5,890 bases of DNA, from positions 1 to 5,890 of the forward strand of contig PLWR01000124.1 in the NCBI GenBank assembly GCA_003165615.1, read 5' to 3'. The notes under the pieces are model-generated. The model searched no databases, had not been told where the DNA came from, and saw only the letters and a program-made list of their open reading frames with translations. The translations under genes were made by a program, and so were the position numbers. This stretch comes from Acidobacteriota bacterium. GTDB lineage: Bacteria; Acidobacteriota; Terriglobia; UBA7540. Below, in pieces: positions 4,112 through 5,890 of the stretch (positions are counted from its first letter, which is position 1; each line of letters starts with the position of its first letter).

Positions 4112-5890
4112 AAAGTAGCGAAGGAACACTACCTACGAGCCCTGGGGGGGAACTTATCGAGCGCCACCCTCAATCGTCGCCAGTTCTCAAGGCTTGCAGC
4201 AGCTGCCCTGGGCACCCTGGCGACAGGAGAAACACTGACGGCTTCGGGGGGAGAGGCAGACTCACCGGAATCCCGCGGTGCCTTGCTGCCAGCCGTTGGC
4301 GACGCACCAGGCCGTTCAGGGGGGACGTGGTTGCCGGCAGGGAAGACGACCGGGATGCGGTTACTGGCGTGTTGGTACAGCGGCTCGAAACTAGCGGCCA
4401 CGCGGATCTTCTCCCATGGCGTTTTGCAGACGGCCTCCAGCCGCTGGGGGTGCGAGGTGCACGGCACAGCGCCGGATTTGGAGGTTACTTTCCGCTTGGT
4501 CGAAGGCGTGGCGAACTCGGCGGGCGTGGCGGTGGCGTTTGATTTCGCCGACTGGAGCAGGAACAACTATGTGCTCGTGCCGGCGGTGGTGTACGACGGC
4601 AACCGGTTTCATGCCCTGGGCGGCGGTTATATGCCGGCCTATCCGCGGGAGATGTACTTCAATCCCAAGCTGCCGTTGACGATGTCCAACAACCCGCGGT
4701 TGTCGGTGAAGCCGGGCCACGCGGCGAAGATCGAACTGCTGACCGGCAATGCCGCCACGCCGGCGATGTGTTTCTTTGCGCCCGCGCAGAAACGCGGCTT
4801 CATTCTGCTGACCGAGCAGAAGACCCGCTTCGGCAACAACGGCTTGTTCATCGAGGAAAATGCCGCGCAGGACGAAATCACCTTTGTTGTCAGCGCTCCC
4901 GGCGTGCGCGAGAGGGCGGCGGAGTTCGGCGGCTTCAGGGCCAGCGGCGACGTGGCGGCCGACTGGAAGCCGGGCGATGCTGTCACGCTGCGGTTCCGCA
5001 CCTACTCGTTTCCCGCTGACAGCATTCCCGTGGTGCTCGAGAAGTTCATGAGCGTCCGCAAGGCGCTGAGCGGGCCGAACCAGCCCCGCCATCTGGTGCC
5101 GATGAGCAAATTGAGCGAGACCATTGTGCCCCGTTTCCAGAAACGGTGGATGACGGTACCAGCGGGCAGTTATTACGCGTGTGAAAACAGTCCAGATTTT
5201 CAACTCGGCTGGGTCAGTGGTTTCATGCAAATACCGCTGCTGGCGATTGACGATCCCCTGGAACGAGATCACATCTGCCAGCAATTTGATTTCGTCGTCG
5301 GCAAACTTCAGGGCAAGAGCGGCTATTTTTACGGCGGCATCACGGCCGAGGGGCGGTTGCGGGCGGACCGCGCGGTTGATTCTCGGATGCTGGCGCTTAC
5401 CCGTAAGAACGCCGACGCCTTGCTGATGTTCTTCAAGTTCTTCCAAATCCTCAAAGCCCAGGGCCACGGTGATCTCATCAAGGCGGCCTGGGAACAATCC
5501 GCCCGGCGATTGGCGCGAGCCTTTGTGAACACTTGGAACGAGTCGGGGGAATTTGGCCAGTATCTGGACCCAGCCACCGGCGAAATCGCCGTGTACAACT
5601 CGACAGGAGGCGCGATCGCACCGGGAGGCTTGGTGTTGGCTGCCCAGTATTTCCATGAGGCAGAATTCCTCCGGGTCGCCCAAGCCTCGGCCGCCTTCTA
5701 CTACCAGCGTGATGTAGTCGGCCTCGGCCTGACCGGCGGAGCCTGCGGTGATACGTCGCAAGACCCCAGTTCGGAATCCACCTATGGTTTTCTGGAATCG
5801 ATGATGGCGCTCTACTGGGCCCCCGGCGATCAGGCTTGGATCGAGAAGGGCCGCACCGTGGCGAATCTGGGCGCGACGTGGACGCTCTCT
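4112..5890 (+). CDS. Tat-exported protein, possibly carbohydrate-active (alpha-toroid-like); start unclear, partial at right edge
   Basis: One frame is open from 4112 to the window end (593 codons). A twin-arginine signal is evident: LNRRQFSRLAAAALGTLAT at 4169-4225, i.e. N-R-R-x-F followed by a short alanine-rich hydrophobic stretch, so the protein should cross the membrane by the Tat route. Then comes a region of predicted beta strands (VTFRLVEGVANSAG, YVLVPAVVYDGNRFH), then from about 5100 a helical region with aromatic-rich turns (SGYFYGGITAEGRL, YNSTGGAIAPGGL, STYGFLESMMALYW), suggesting an alpha/alpha-toroid such as in many glycosidases or lyases. I do not recognise a family. No ATG, GTG or TTG lies in frame between the stop at 4109-4111 and the signal; only a CTG at 4142 does. 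The first in-frame ATG, 4355, would lose the signal. A run of seven G at 4144-4150 lies there; with six, a GTG at 4084 would be in frame. Codons are strongly G/C-ending, unlike the CD-NTase. Confidence 0.8.

Noticed and set aside
4391..5761. A 456-codon open frame on the minus strand
   Set aside because: It is antisense to the exported protein. The plus frame has a Tat signal, regular strand and helix patterns and continues to the window end, while the minus frame is rich in H, R, G and Q without fold-like patterning. GC-rich genes often leave such a long open antisense frame.
1..5890. CRISPR array, tRNA or rRNA genes
   Set aside because: I saw no regularly spaced repeats, no cloverleaf with a recognisable T-loop GTTCRA context, and no rRNA signature on either strand.

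Overview
The window looks like accessory DNA of a fairly GC-rich bacterium: mostly truncated remnants of defence-type and mobile genes, ending against one long gene for an exported protein. The organism cannot be fixed from this sequence. The Tat-exported protein at the right, with a predicted N-terminal beta domain and possible alpha-toroid region, has a style common in Verrucomicrobiota and Planctomycetota, so that is a tentative guess.

Layout, left to right. (1) Bases 1-609, minus strand: the first 203 residues of a two-domain protein, a STAS-like N-terminal domain followed by a GHKL/histidine-kinase-type ATPase domain. It runs off the left edge and has a candidate promoter behind it. (2) Bases about 610-1160 hold nothing I can support. 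(3) Bases 1160-1228, plus strand: a short piece with the E-x-K core of a Cas4-like PD-(D/E)XK nuclease (DUF2779 type). (4) Bases 1364-1711, minus strand: the C-terminal 115 residues of a DUF4011/DUF3320-type superfamily I helicase, cut off on its N-terminal side. (5) Bases 1712-2200: weak unidentified coding scraps. (6) Bases 2190-2291, minus strand: a probable transposase C-terminal tail. (7) Bases 2552-2851, minus strand: a possible 99-residue open frame. It abuts, head to head, a plus-strand DUF123 (GIY-YIG superfamily) nuclease that has lost its catalytic N-terminus. (8) Bases 3383-4111, plus strand: a CD-NTase of the CBASS anti-phage type, with a good ribosome-binding site and intact catalytic motifs, but truncated at about residue 204. 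No effector follows. (9) Bases 4112 to the end, plus strand: a large Tat-exported protein without a clear start codon, open at the right edge and not found in the usual list of closed frames because it has no stop here.

How the pieces fit: no complete working defence system is visible. The pattern suits a decaying defence island, where nuclease, helicase, cyclic-nucleotide synthase and transposase fragments were joined by deletions. The CD-NTase lost its C-terminal helices and its downstream CBASS partners at a breakpoint near base 3995. Beyond that point the DNA is GC-rich and probably belongs to the host chromosome. The only genes that could still be whole are the STAS-like/ATPase gene on the left and the exported protein on the right, both cut by the window edges. 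All family assignments come from reading translated motifs by eye, without database searches.
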